Shown here piece by piece: positions 18,262 through 26,297 of a stretch of DNA of 64,000 bases; the stretch's first letter is position 1; each line of letters opens with the position of its first letter. The translations under genes and the position numbers were made by a program. Location of the stretch: NCBI RefSeq assembly GCF_012163145.1, contig NZ_JAAVTX010000002.1, positions 682,001-746,000 on the forward strand, written 5' to 3'. Source of the stretch: Falsiroseomonas frigidaquae. GTDB lineage: Bacteria > Pseudomonadota > Alphaproteobacteria > Acetobacterales > Acetobacteraceae. The notes below the pieces were generated by a model, which was given only the letters and a program-made list of their open reading frames with translations, made no database searches and was not told the DNA's origin.

Positions 18262-19295
18262 GCCAGCAAGTCTCCTTCGCGGACCACCACCTCGCCATCC
18301 AGGGCGATGGTGCAGCCGAAAACGGGGATGTCGAAATGGCCCTCGGTGAAGCGGCCGGCGAATTCATTCGCGCCCGTCGAGAACAGGAAATTCCCCGCCG
18401 AGGCACGCAGCTCCGTGCCGTTCAGGTCGCCCCTGTCGTGGAACAGCAGGCCCTCGCGCCGCGCGCGGCGGTTCATGCCCCAGCCGACATGGCTGACGGC
18501 ATAGGCGCCGGGGTCGCCCCAGGCGGCCAGGTAGTCGCGCATCAGGCGCGCATCGACGCCCTCGCCTTCCACCGCCACCACATGGTCGTCGCGCAAGGTC
18601 AGCCGCACGGGCTGCTCGATGTAGCGCTTGAAGGTCAGGTTGGCGTCGCCCGGCGCCAGCACCAGCGTGCCGGCGACGCTGCCGGCGGCAGGGAAGGACA
18701 CCACCACGCCGCCCGGCCAATGCGCGATGGTGCCCGGCCGGTCCGTGAAACCCCAGACGCCGGCGGTGGTGGCCCCCGCCATCGCCACGGTCAGGTCGGT
18801 GCCCGCCGCGCTGGTCACGCGCATCTCCCGCGCCGCGCGCAGCCGCTTCACGGCGGCCTTCACCGGCGCCGCATCCTCCGCGCGCGGCACCAGGCGTTCC
18901 AGCACATCCGGATGCTCGTCGCTGACCATCAGCACCCGCGCGCCACTGGCGAGGATTCCCTTCAGCTCCGGCGCATGCAGCAGCCCCTCCCGCGTCAGAT
19001 CCAGGATGAGGGAGGAAGCGCCGAGCGCCGCCAGCACGGAGGGATGCCCCGCCAAGGCGCGCGACGCGCCGGTGGACCGCACCGGCACCGGCGCCGTCTG
19101 CCGCGGCGTCGGCACCTCCAGCCGGAAGGGCCGGCAGCCCAGGCGATGCGCCGCAAGCTCCGCCAGGTCGATGTTCAGCCGCCGCGACTGGCTCTCGGAC
19201 AGCAGGCACACCGTCTCCCCCGGCTGCGCCGCGCAGAGCCGCAGCACCGCCTCGAAGGCCTCGATCCATTGCGGCTCGATCCGGTCATCGCGCAA
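18258..19295 (-). CDS. NicX-like ring-opening dioxygenase (2,5-dihydroxypyridine dioxygenase family)
   Basis: This 345-residue protein resembles 2,5-dihydroxypyridine 5,6-dioxygenase, an iron enzyme with an M29-aminopeptidase-like fold that opens the pyridine ring to N-formylmaleamate. The NicX iron ligands, as I recall them, are His265, His318 and Asp320. Here the equivalent residues appear to be His269 (SHVGWG), His320 and Asp322 (GHFDIP), with nearly the same spacing and protein length (about 350). It is the first gene of a seven-gene operon, divergent from a MarR regulator, as nicotinate genes often are. Many family members are uncharacterised, so the ring substrate is inferred, not shown. 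Confidence 0.7.
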   Translation of the reverse strand: MRDDRIEPQWIEAFEAVLRLCAAQPGETVCLLSESQSRRLNIDLAELAAHRLGCRPFRLEVPTPRQTAPVPVRSTGASRALAGHPSVLAALGASSLILDLTREGLLHAPELKGILASGARVLMVSDEHPDVLERLVPRAEDAAPVKAAVKRLRAAREMRVTSAAGTDLTVAMAGATTAGVWGFTDRPGTIAHWPGGVVVSFPAAGSVAGTLVLAPGDANLTFKRYIEQPVRLTLRDDHVVAVEGEGVDARLMRDYLAAWGDPGAYAVSHVGWGMNRRARREGLLFHDRGDLNGTELRASAGNFLFSTGANEFAGRFTEGHFDIPVFGCTIALDGEVVVREGDLLA

Positions 19296-19366
19296 TCCGC
19301 TGCCCTCCCTGGCTGGGGCTCACGCTAGCGGTGGCGCCGACACATGAAAAGTCATATGTTCACCGC

Positions 19367-19786
19367 GTGACCACCCCGCCCCGCTTCGTCGAGGATTATC
19401 TCCTCGCCCTGCTGGCCCAGGCCTCGCACGCCGCCTCGGCCGATTTCCATGCGCGGCTGAAGGCGCGCGGGGTTGCCGTGCCGGTCTGGCGGGTGCTGGC
19501 AACGCTGCATGGCGCGGCGGCGGGCGCGACGGTCGGGCAGTTGGGCAAGACCTGCCTGATGCAGCAGCCGACCATGTCCAAGCTGCTGGACCGGATGGCT
19601 GCCGATGGCTTGCTCGCCCGCACCCGCCAGGGCCGCCAGACCCGCATCGCCCTGACTTCTACCGGCGCCGCACTCGCCGATTCCCTGGTGGCCGAGGCTC
19701 GCGCGCATGAGGCCGCGCTGCTGGCCCGCCACGCGGAAGCCGCCCCCGCCTTGAAGGCCCTGCTGCGCGCGATCATCTCCGGCTGA
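19367..19786 (+). CDS. MarR-family transcriptional regulator
   Basis: This protein of about 139 residues has the winged-helix fold of MarR repressors: VWRVLATLHGAAAGATVGQLG, then the recognition segment QQPTMSKLLDRMAADGLL and the wing TRQGRQTRIALTSTG. I prefer the GTG at 19367. An earlier in-frame GTG at 19331 would add 12 residues and run through the likely control region, which contains TGAA and TTCA half sites around CATATG. It diverges from the NicX-like operon 71 bp away and probably represses it. NicR of nicotinate degraders is also a MarR protein. Confidence 0.85.
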   Translation: MTTPPRFVEDYLLALLAQASHAASADFHARLKARGVAVPVWRVLATLHGAAAGATVGQLGKTCLMQQPTMSKLLDRMAADGLLARTRQGRQTRIALTSTGAALADSLVAEARAHEAALLARHAEAAPALKALLRAIISG

Positions 19787-19875
19787 TGCCGCCCATCTCC
19801 ACCCTGTCGAAAATCGTCCTGGTCCTGCTGGTGGTCTCCGCCCTGGTGCAGATCCTGGTCCTCGTCTTGCGCTGA
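19786..19875 (+). CDS. 29-residue single-helix membrane peptide
   Basis: The ATG shares its A with the MarR stop codon (TGATG), and the frame encodes 29 residues: MPPISTLSK, then a hydrophobic run IVLVLLVVSALVQILVLVL and a final arginine. This is one membrane helix with a basic N-flank. The start-stop overlap and clean hydrophobicity make a real small gene plausible. There is no independent ribosome site, so translation would depend on MarR. I do not recognise a family. Confidence 0.5.
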   Translation: MPPISTLSKIVLVLLVVSALVQILVLVLR

Positions 19876-19918
19876 ACGCCGCCGCCCGCCAGCCTTGCGC
19901 GATCAGGGAGAGATGACG

Positions 19919-20836
19919 ATGCAGGTGGCGGTGATCGGCCTCGGGGCCATGGGCATGGGGGCGGCGCTGTCCTGCCTGCGGGCAGGTCTGGCCGTGACGG
20001 GCTGCGATTTCTCGGAAACCGCGCGCGACAGTTTTGCCGGTGCCGGCGGGCAGGTCGCCGCCAGCGCGGATGCAATCGCACCCGGGACACAGGCCGTGCT
20101 GCTGCTGGTGGTGAACGCCGCGCAGACCGAAGCCGCGCTGTTCGGCCCCGCCGGCTGCACGAAGCGCCTGGCGCCCGGCGCCGTCATCATCGCCTCCGCC
20201 ACCATGGGCCCGGATGACGCCCGCCGGCTGGCGGCGCGAGCCGAGGCGGCGGGCTTCCTCTACCTCGATGCCCCCGTCTCTGGTGGTGCGGCCAAGGCCG
20301 CGACCGGAGAGATGACGGTCATGGCCTCCGGCAGCCCCGCCGCCTTCGCAAAGGCGAAGCCGGTGCTGGATGCGGTGGCGACCAAGGTGTGGGAGCTGGG
20401 CGAGGCGCCCGGCATCGGCGCGACGGTGAAGGTGGTGCACCAGCTTCTGGCCGGCGTGCATATCGCCGTGGCGGCGGAGGCGATGTCGCTCGGCATCCGC
20501 GCCGGGGCGGACCCGCAGAAGCTCTACGACGTGGTGACCAGCGCCGCCGGCAACAGCTGGATGTTCGAGAACCGCATGGCCCGCGTGCTGGAGGGCGACG
20601 ACGCCCCGCGCAGCGCCGTGGACATCTTCGTGAAGGATCTCGGCCTGGTGGCGCAGATGGCGCGCGGGCTGGACCATCCGGTGCCGCTGGCCAGCCAGGC
20701 GCAGCAATTGTTCACCGCCGCCAGCGCCATGGGCCATGGACGCGCCGATGATGGCTTCGTCATCCGGGTGTGGCAGGCGCTTACCGGCATCGCCCTGCCC
20801 GGCGAGAACCAGAAGCGCGAGAAGCCGAAGGGCTGA
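19919..20836 (+). CDS. Beta-hydroxyacid dehydrogenase (3-hydroxyisobutyrate / L-threonate dehydrogenase type)
   Basis: This 305-residue NAD(P)-dependent oxidoreductase begins with the Rossmann motif QVAVIGLGAMGMG. Family motifs follow: DAPVSGGAAKAATGEM and the catalytic lysine region GATVKVVHQLLAGVH, then KDLGLVAQMARGL near the C-terminus. The ATG at 19919 has AGGGAG about 8 bp upstream; an ATG six bases earlier is too close to that site. It oxidises a beta-hydroxy acid such as 3-hydroxyisobutyrate, tartronate or L-threonate. It follows the MarR and small-peptide genes after 43 bp and could share their transcript. Confidence 0.88.
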   Translation: MQVAVIGLGAMGMGAALSCLRAGLAVTGCDFSETARDSFAGAGGQVAASADAIAPGTQAVLLLVVNAAQTEAALFGPAGCTKRLAPGAVIIASATMGPDDARRLAARAEAAGFLYLDAPVSGGAAKAATGEMTVMASGSPAAFAKAKPVLDAVATKVWELGEAPGIGATVKVVHQLLAGVHIAVAAEAMSLGIRAGADPQKLYDVVTSAAGNSWMFENRMARVLEGDDAPRSAVDIFVKDLGLVAQMARGLDHPVPLASQAQQLFTAASAMGHGRADDGFVIRVWQALTGIALPGENQKREKPKG

Positions 20837-21037
20837 TCAGCCCAGCGCGGTGATGACCACCGCGATCAGCACGAACAGGGCGGCCAGCGCGCCCCCGGCC
20901 CGCACCAGCTCCCCCGCCTTCTCCCGCGTCACCAGCGGGCCCGGCGGCGGGCGCGGCGCCGGTGGCCCGGCCGGGGTGTCGGCATAGGGGTCGTGCAGAC
21001 CCAGGAATTCGGACCGCGGCCTTTGAGCCTGCGACAT
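20837..21037 (-). CDS. Small membrane protein with C-terminal helix
   Basis: This 66-residue protein has a proline-rich N-terminal half (PAGPPAPRPPPGP) and one C-terminal membrane helix (LAALFVLIAVVITALG), so it is probably tail-anchored. Its stop directly abuts that of the convergent dehydrogenase. The upstream 99 bp is richer in A and T than the surroundings and can hold its promoter. No function can be assigned. Confidence 0.55.
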   Translation of the reverse strand: MSQAQRPRSEFLGLHDPYADTPAGPPAPRPPPGPLVTREKAGELVRAGGALAALFVLIAVVITALG

Positions 21038-21136
21038 GGCGCCCCGTCGGGTGAAAGTTCCTTGATCCTAACGATCACCGAATTAACGGAAAACCAACTC
21101 TGGGTTGTGCAACCGGAGCGCGAAACACAACCGAAG

Positions 21137-21982
21137 TCAACCGAGGCGAGGGTAGGTCTCCGCCCGCACCTCCTCCAGGAATGGCGCGCGCAGCCCTGCG
21201 GGGCCTACCAGTTCGGTCTCGACATGGTCGGCATGCAGCGTATGGCGCAGGAAGCCGCCGACGCGGTCGCCGGGCAGGCCCGGCTGGATCTCCGGCTCGC
21301 AGATGAAGGAGGCCGGGGGCGCCCAGGCATAGGCCACCTCCCCCCGCCGCTCCATGCGGTGCAGATGCAGATGGCCGGAGGCGACGAGCCGCAGCGCGGG
21401 GTGGTGCAGCAGCGGCGCCAGCGCCGGACGCGCCTCCGGCGGTACGGACCAGTAGTCGAAGGCGTCGTCCGGCCCGTTCACGAAGACCGGCTTGTGCAGG
21501 AAGGCGGCGATGCGGCGGCGGCCGAGGCCGGACAGCGCCTGCCCCAGCCAAGCGGCCTGCTCGGCCTCCTGCGCCAGGCCGGTGCCCATGATTTCCGTGT
21601 TGAGGCCGATCAGCCGCCAGGCCTCGCCGCCCGGCCCGTCCAGGTCCTGCAGGAAGCGATCGGCGCCGAACTGCGCCTGCCAGCGCGCCAGGCGGCCGGC
21701 ATCCACCGGCTGGGTCGGCATAGTGCGCGGGTCGCTGCCGACATCGTGGTTGCCCGGAATCGCCAGCAACGGAGCGGCACCGGCCATGCGGCGGAAGGCA
21801 CTCGCGGCGAAGGACAGATCCGCATCGCGGTCCGCGCCATCCAGCGACAGGTCGCCGCTGGCCACCAGCGCCTGCGGCGGGGCTGCGTGCAGCACCTGCT
21901 CGATGCGCGCCATATTGGCCTGGAACACGGTGGTGCGGGGCCCGAGATGGGCATCCGAAACCTGGGCGACGATCAGCGGCAT
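21137..21982 (-). CDS. Calcineurin-like metallophosphoesterase (CpdA type)
   Basis: This 281-residue phosphoesterase has the full metal-binding set: SDAHLGP (DxH) near the N-terminus, ASGDLSLDG, PGNHDVG and GHLHLHR near the C-terminus. These are arranged as in class III cyclic nucleotide phosphodiesterases such as CpdA. It would hydrolyse cAMP or another phosphodiester in the cytoplasm. Its ATG shares a base with the LacI regulator stop, so the two are co-translated. That coupling of a regulator with a possible second-messenger hydrolase is noteworthy. Confidence 0.85.
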   Translation of the reverse strand: MPLIVAQVSDAHLGPRTTVFQANMARIEQVLHAAPPQALVASGDLSLDGADRDADLSFAASAFRRMAGAAPLLAIPGNHDVGSDPRTMPTQPVDAGRLARWQAQFGADRFLQDLDGPGGEAWRLIGLNTEIMGTGLAQEAEQAAWLGQALSGLGRRRIAAFLHKPVFVNGPDDAFDYWSVPPEARPALAPLLHHPALRLVASGHLHLHRMERRGEVAYAWAPPASFICEPEIQPGLPGDRVGGFLRHTLHADHVETELVGPAGLRAPFLEEVRAETYPRLG

Positions 21983-23082
21983 CAGGGGGCCTTTGCGGGT
22001 GGTGCGGTGGAGGCGCGGACGACCAGTTCCGGCACCAGCCGAATGCTTTGCCGCGCCAGGCCCGGCTCGGCCATTTCCGCCAGCAGGATGCAGGCGGCCT
22101 GGCGGCCCATGGCGTCGTGCTGGATGCGGATGGTGGTCAGCGCCGGGTGGATGCGATCGACGAAGGGCATGTCGTTGAAGCCGGTGACGGAGATGTCCGC
22201 CGCCACGCGCCGCCCCGCCGCCTCCATCGCATCATAGACGCCGAGGCAGAGCATGTCGTTCGCCACCGCCACCGCGGTGCAGCCCGGCTCGTTACCAGAT
22301 GGCCCGGTACCCGCTGGCCCCTGCAGCAGCGCCGCCATCGCCGCGCGCCCTGCCTCCCGCGTATAGGCCGCCGCGGTGGTGATTTCCGCCGGCTCCAGCC
22401 CGTGATGGCGCATCCGGTCGAGGAATCCGGTGCGGCGGTCCCGCGCGGTGGAGACGCCCTGCGGCCCGGCCAGATGCGCGATCCGCCGGTGCCCGAGCGC
22501 CACCAGGTGGTCCACCGCCAGGCCGATGCCGTGGATGTCGTCATTGGTGACGGCGGAGACGGCGGCGCAGCCCGCGCCTTCCGGCATGCGCCGGTTGATC
22601 AGCACCGCCGGGATGCCGAAGCGGGCACAGAGCGACAGCGCATCGGTCCCCGCGGCGGCGGAGGCCAGGATCAGCCCATCCACCAGATGCGTCGCCATGC
22701 GCTCGATCAGCAGCGATTCGCGCGCCGCGTCGTTATCCGTGTTCGCCACCAGCGTGACGTAGCCCTGCGTCGCCAGCACGGTTTCCACCGCATGCAGGAT
22801 GGGCGGGAAGATCGGGTTGATCAGGTCCGGCACCAGGATGCCGATGGTGCGCGACTTGCGCGTGCGCAGCCCGGCGGCGACCGCGGAGGGCCGCCAGCCC
22901 AGGCGGTCCGCCACCTCCGTCACGCGCTGGGCCACCGCCTCCGTCACCATGCCGCGGGTGGCCGGGTTCAGGGCGCGGGAGACGGTGGAGGCATGCACGC
23001 CGGCTTCGCGGGCGACATCGGCAATGGTGGCCCGCAGGGGCGATGGGACGCCCCGCAGGGGCGATGGGGCGGGTGGCTGCAT
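21982..23082 (-). CDS. LacI-family transcriptional regulator
   Basis: This 366-residue protein has the LacI helix-turn-helix after a short N-terminal extension (TIADVAREAGVHASTVSRAL, residues 19-38) and the hinge TRGMVTEAVAQRV. A periplasmic-binding-protein-like effector domain follows (TIGILVPDLINPIFPPILH). The extension PSPLRGVPSPLR comes from a short duplicated stretch of DNA, and the true start could lie inside it. A perfect 16-bp operator lies 37 bp upstream, in the gap shared with the divergent catabolic operon, which it most likely represses. Confidence 0.9.
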   Translation of the reverse strand: MQPPAPSPLRGVPSPLRATIADVAREAGVHASTVSRALNPATRGMVTEAVAQRVTEVADRLGWRPSAVAAGLRTRKSRTIGILVPDLINPIFPPILHAVETVLATQGYVTLVANTDNDAARESLLIERMATHLVDGLILASAAAGTDALSLCARFGIPAVLINRRMPEGAGCAAVSAVTNDDIHGIGLAVDHLVALGHRRIAHLAGPQGVSTARDRRTGFLDRMRHHGLEPAEITTAAAYTREAGRAAMAALLQGPAGTGPSGNEPGCTAVAVANDMLCLGVYDAMEAAGRRVAADISVTGFNDMPFVDRIHPALTTIRIQHDAMGRQAACILLAEMAEPGLARQSIRLVPELVVRASTAPPAKAP

Positions 23083-23119
23083 CGGCGCCGCTATAGCGCA
23101 ACCGGTCGCTTAGCGGGCG

Positions 23120-23135
23120 CTGCAATCGATTGCAG
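23120..23135. promoter_or_regulatory. LacI-type operator
   Basis: CTGCAATCGATTGCAG is a perfect 16-bp palindrome with the central CG typical of LacI/GalR operators. It lies in the 115-bp gap between the lacI-type gene and the divergent dioxygenase operon. A possible -35 box TTGACC for the operon follows at 23143-23148. A bound repressor would sit just upstream of that promoter. Confidence 0.8.
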
Positions 23136-23197
23136 ATTTTTCTTGACCCTTTCCGCGGCGAAGCCTACCGATCCGTCAACGGAGGATTCGACCCGCC

Positions 23198-24229
23198 ATG
23201 AACGATGCCCCCCCGAATGCGGGTCAGGCGCCGGCCGCGCAGAAGCTGAAGCACGCCCCCGCCTTGCGCTTCGCCGCCTTCGGTGGGCCGGAGGTGCTGG
23301 CGTGCCAGGATGTGGCGGTGGCCAGCCCCGGCACGGCGGAGGCCCTGGTGCGGGTGCATGCGGCCTCCGTGAACCCTTCGGATGTGAAGAACGTCGCCGG
23401 CCGCATGCGCCAGACCGTGCCGCCGCGCACCCCCGGCCGGGATTTCGCCGGGGTGGTGGTGGAGGGGCCGGCCGAATGGTGCGGCGCGGAAGTCTGGGGC
23501 ACCGGCGGCGATATCGGCTTCACGCGGGACGGCAGCCATGCGCGCTTCCTGCACCTGCCGGTGGCGGCGCTGGCGCGCAAGCCGGCCAATCTCAGCTTCG
23601 CACAGGCCGGCGCGGTCGGCGTGAACTACGTCACCGCCTGGATCGGCCTGGACTACGCGCAGCTGCAGCCCGGCGAGACGCTGCTGGTGCTGGGCGCCAC
23701 CGGCGGCGTCGGCGGTGCGGCCTGTGGCATCGGCGCGGCGCGCGGCTGCAGCGTGATCGCGGCAGTGCGCGGCGAGGCGCCGGCGGACAGCCCGGCCCGG
23801 CATGCAACCCAGAGCTTCATCGATGTGAACCGGGATGACGTGGCCGCCCAGATCGCCGCCGCCACCGGCGGGCGCGGCGTGGATGTGGTGTATGACTGCG
23901 TCGGCAAGCCCGCGCTGACCGAGGCGGCGCTGGCGGCACTCGCCTTCGGCGGGCGCATGATCGTCATCGCCGGCACGCCGGGTGAGCAGGTGAAGTTCGA
24001 GCTGATCCCGTTCTATCGCCGCGAATGCCGCCTGCTGGGCGTGGACAGTCTGAAGCGCTCCGCCGCCGCCTGCGCGCCGATGATGGAAGCGCTGCGCACG
24101 GGCTTCGAATCCGGCGCCTATCCGCCCCCCGCCATCGTCGAATCCTACCCGTTGGCGCGTGGCGCCGAGGCCTATGCTGCCGTCGCCCGCGGCACCCGCG
24201 GTCGCGTCGTGCTGACCATGGGCGATTAA
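23198..24229 (+). CDS. Zinc-free MDR quinone oxidoreductase-like protein
   Basis: This 343-residue protein is a medium-chain dehydrogenase/reductase of the NADPH:quinone oxidoreductase group. It has an N-terminal GroES-like domain (VRVHAASVNPSDVKNVAGRM, RTPGRDFAGVV) and a nucleotide domain with LGATGGVGGAACG. It lacks the cysteine-rich structural zinc loop of alcohol dehydrogenases. GGAGG lies about 14 bp before the ATG. It is the first gene of the LacI-controlled operon, where it may reduce a quinone or an unsaturated ring-cleavage product. A maleylacetate-reductase-like job is possible but unproven. Confidence 0.87.
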   Translation: MNDAPPNAGQAPAAQKLKHAPALRFAAFGGPEVLACQDVAVASPGTAEALVRVHAASVNPSDVKNVAGRMRQTVPPRTPGRDFAGVVVEGPAEWCGAEVWGTGGDIGFTRDGSHARFLHLPVAALARKPANLSFAQAGAVGVNYVTAWIGLDYAQLQPGETLLVLGATGGVGGAACGIGAARGCSVIAAVRGEAPADSPARHATQSFIDVNRDDVAAQIAAATGGRGVDVVYDCVGKPALTEAALAALAFGGRMIVIAGTPGEQVKFELIPFYRRECRLLGVDSLKRSAAACAPMMEALRTGFESGAYPPPAIVESYPLARGAEAYAAVARGTRGRVVLTMGD

Positions 24230-24243
24230 GAGGGAAACGCACC

Positions 24244-25092
24244 ATGCCCGAAGGCCACGTCACCTATACCAGCGAGAATCTCACCGAGGCGGTGCTGGGG
24301 CGCATCTCGCCCGAAGCCAGCCCGCGCATGCGCCAGATCATGACCGCCCTCGTCACCCACCTGCATGACTTCGTGCGGGAGGTGGAGCTGACGCCGGAGG
24401 AATGGGAACAGGGGGTCGGCTTCGTCACCGAGCTCGGCCGCTGGTGCGACGACAAGCGGCAGGAGGTGATCCTGCTGTCCGACATCCTCGGCGTCTCCAT
24501 GCTGGTGGACGCGATCGCGCATCGCACCCATGCCAGCGTCAGCGAGACCACCGTGCTCGGCCCCTTCCACCGCGAGAATCCGCCGGTGCTGCAGAACGGG
24601 CAGAACATGTCGCCCGGCGTGGCTGGCGAACCGCTGGAGGTCGAGGTGCGCATCCTGGACGAGGCCGGCCAGCCGCTGGAAGGCGCGCAGGTGGATGTGT
24701 GGCACACCTCGCCGGATGGCTTCTACGACAGCCAGCTCGGCGACGAACACAACATGCGTGGCCGCTTCGTCACCGGCCCGGACGGTCTGCTCGCCTTCCC
24801 CACCGTGATGCCTGCCAGCTACCCGGTGCCGCATGACGGGCCGGTGGGGCGTGTGCTGGCCTCGATGGGCCGCAGCCCGATGCGGCCGACGCATGTGCAT
24901 TTCTGGATCAAGAAGCCCGGCTACCGGGACCTGATCACCCACATCTTCAAGGATGGCGACCCGTACCTGCATGACGATGCGGTGTTCGGCGTGAAGGCGA
25001 GCCTGGTGACGGACTGGGATGCGCCGAAGGCGGCAGGCAAGCCGGCCAAACTCAGCTACGAATTCCGCATTCCAAGAGAGGATGCCGCCTGA
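24244..25092 (+). CDS. Intradiol ring-cleavage dioxygenase (hydroxyquinol 1,2-dioxygenase type)
   Basis: This 282-residue non-heme Fe(III) enzyme cleaves a catechol or hydroxyquinol ring between the hydroxyl groups. The four iron ligands are visible: Tyr161 (GFYD), Tyr193 (ASYPVP), His217 and His219 (RPTHVHFW). The N-terminal helical domain with DILGVSMLVDAI and ETTVLGPFHRE matches hydroxyquinol/chlorocatechol enzymes more than protocatechuate enzymes. It starts 14 bp after the oxidoreductase. The expected product from hydroxyquinol is maleylacetate. Catechol 1,2-dioxygenase activity cannot be excluded. Confidence 0.92.
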   Translation: MPEGHVTYTSENLTEAVLGRISPEASPRMRQIMTALVTHLHDFVREVELTPEEWEQGVGFVTELGRWCDDKRQEVILLSDILGVSMLVDAIAHRTHASVSETTVLGPFHRENPPVLQNGQNMSPGVAGEPLEVEVRILDEAGQPLEGAQVDVWHTSPDGFYDSQLGDEHNMRGRFVTGPDGLLAFPTVMPASYPVPHDGPVGRVLASMGRSPMRPTHVHFWIKKPGYRDLITHIFKDGDPYLHDDAVFGVKASLVTDWDAPKAAGKPAKLSYEFRIPREDAA

Positions 25093-25093
25093 A

Positions 25094-25402
25094 ATGTTGT
25101 TCCTGATCCATTGCACCCAGGTCGCCGATGGCGCCGCGATCCGCGAGGCGCATTACGACGCGCACCGCGCCTACCTGAAGGCCAGCCCGGTCGACATCAA
25201 GTTGGCCGGCCCGATGGTGGCCGATGACGGGGAGGCGCGGATCGGGTCCGTGTTCATCGTCGACGTGCCGGACCGTGCGGCGGCGGAAGCCTTCGCCGCC
25301 GGCGACCCCTTCGCGCAGAACGGGCTGTTCGAGACGGTCAGCGTCACCCGTTTCCTCGACATCACCCGCGGCAAGCCCGCCTTCGGCCCGGCGAAGGAAT
25401 AG
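25094..25402 (+). CDS. YCII-related protein
   Basis: This 102-residue protein has the ferredoxin-like YCII fold, related to muconolactone isomerases. The features are MLFLIHCTQ at the start, a conserved histidine in YDAHRAYL and the family tail AFAAGDPFAQNGLFETVSVTRF. It starts 1 bp after the dioxygenase stop. In aromatic operons such proteins may act on ring-cleavage products, but this is inference. A paralogue with the same C-terminal signature is at 54040-54330. Confidence 0.85.
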   Translation: MLFLIHCTQVADGAAIREAHYDAHRAYLKASPVDIKLAGPMVADDGEARIGSVFIVDVPDRAAAEAFAAGDPFAQNGLFETVSVTRFLDITRGKPAFGPAKE

Positions 25403-25406
25403 CAAG

Positions 25407-26297
25407 ATGCGCCGCAAATACATCCTGACCTGCGCCGTCACCGGCAACATCACCACGCCGGAACAGACGCCGCACCTGCCGATCACGCCGGAGCAGATCG
25501 CCAACGCCGCGATCGAGGCCGCCAAGGCCGGTGCCGCCGTCGCCCACATCCATGTGCGCGACCCGGCGACCGGCAAGCCCTCAATGTCCATCGACCTGTA
25601 CCGGGAGGTGATGGACCGCATCCGCGCATCGGGCACCGATGTGGTGATCAACCTGACCACCGGCCCGGGCGGCCGCTACGTGCCTTCGCTGGACAATCCG
25701 CGCGAGGCCGCCGCCGGCTCCACCCTGCTGCCGCCGGATGAGCGCGTTGCGCATATCGTCGCGCTGAAGCCGGAGATCGCGACGCTCGACCTGAACACCA
25801 TGTGGTCCGGTAGCGCCGTGGTGATCAACGCGCCCTGGTCGATCACGCGGATGGCGGAGCTGATCTATTCCGTCGGCACCATCCCGGAGCTCGAGGTCTT
25901 CGATAGCGGCGATATCGGCCTGGCGAAGAAGCTGATGGCGGATGGCGTGCTGAAGGGCCCCTGCCTGTTCCAGGTCTGCATGGGCATCCGCTACGGCTTC
26001 GACTGGGATCCGGCGACGCTGAACTACGCGAAGTCCATCATCCCCCCCGGCAGCCCCTGGGCGGCCTTCGCCATCGGCCGCATGGAATTCCCCATGCTGG
26101 CGCAGGCCTGGCTGCTGGGCGGCCATGTGCGCGTCGGGCTGGAGGACAACATCTACCTGAACAAGGGGGAGCTGGCGGTCAGCAACACCGTCCTCGTCGA
26201 GCGCGCCGTCCGCATCCTGCGCGAGTTCGGCGCGGAGCCGATGACCGCGGCGGAAGCCCGCGCGGAACTATCGCAGGTCGGCGGCTGGTCGCGGTGA
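25407..26297 (+). CDS. Beta-keto acid cleavage enzyme (BKACE, DUF849 family)
   Basis: This 296-residue zinc enzyme belongs to the family of 3-keto-5-aminohexanoate cleavage enzyme (Kce). Members cleave a beta-keto acid with acetyl-CoA to give acetoacetate and a new CoA ester. The metal motif HIHVRD (His47, His49) follows VTGNITTPEQTPHLPITPEQ, and VGLEDNIYLNKGELA with the other ligand is near the C-terminus. It begins 4 bp after the YCII gene and ends overlapping the SDR start (GTGA). In a hydroxyquinol operon its keto acid might be 3-oxoadipate or a related compound. Confidence 0.92.
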   Translation: MRRKYILTCAVTGNITTPEQTPHLPITPEQIANAAIEAAKAGAAVAHIHVRDPATGKPSMSIDLYREVMDRIRASGTDVVINLTTGPGGRYVPSLDNPREAAAGSTLLPPDERVAHIVALKPEIATLDLNTMWSGSAVVINAPWSITRMAELIYSVGTIPELEVFDSGDIGLAKKLMADGVLKGPCLFQVCMGIRYGFDWDPATLNYAKSIIPPGSPWAAFAIGRMEFPMLAQAWLLGGHVRVGLEDNIYLNKGELAVSNTVLVERAVRILREFGAEPMTAAEARAELSQVGGWSR

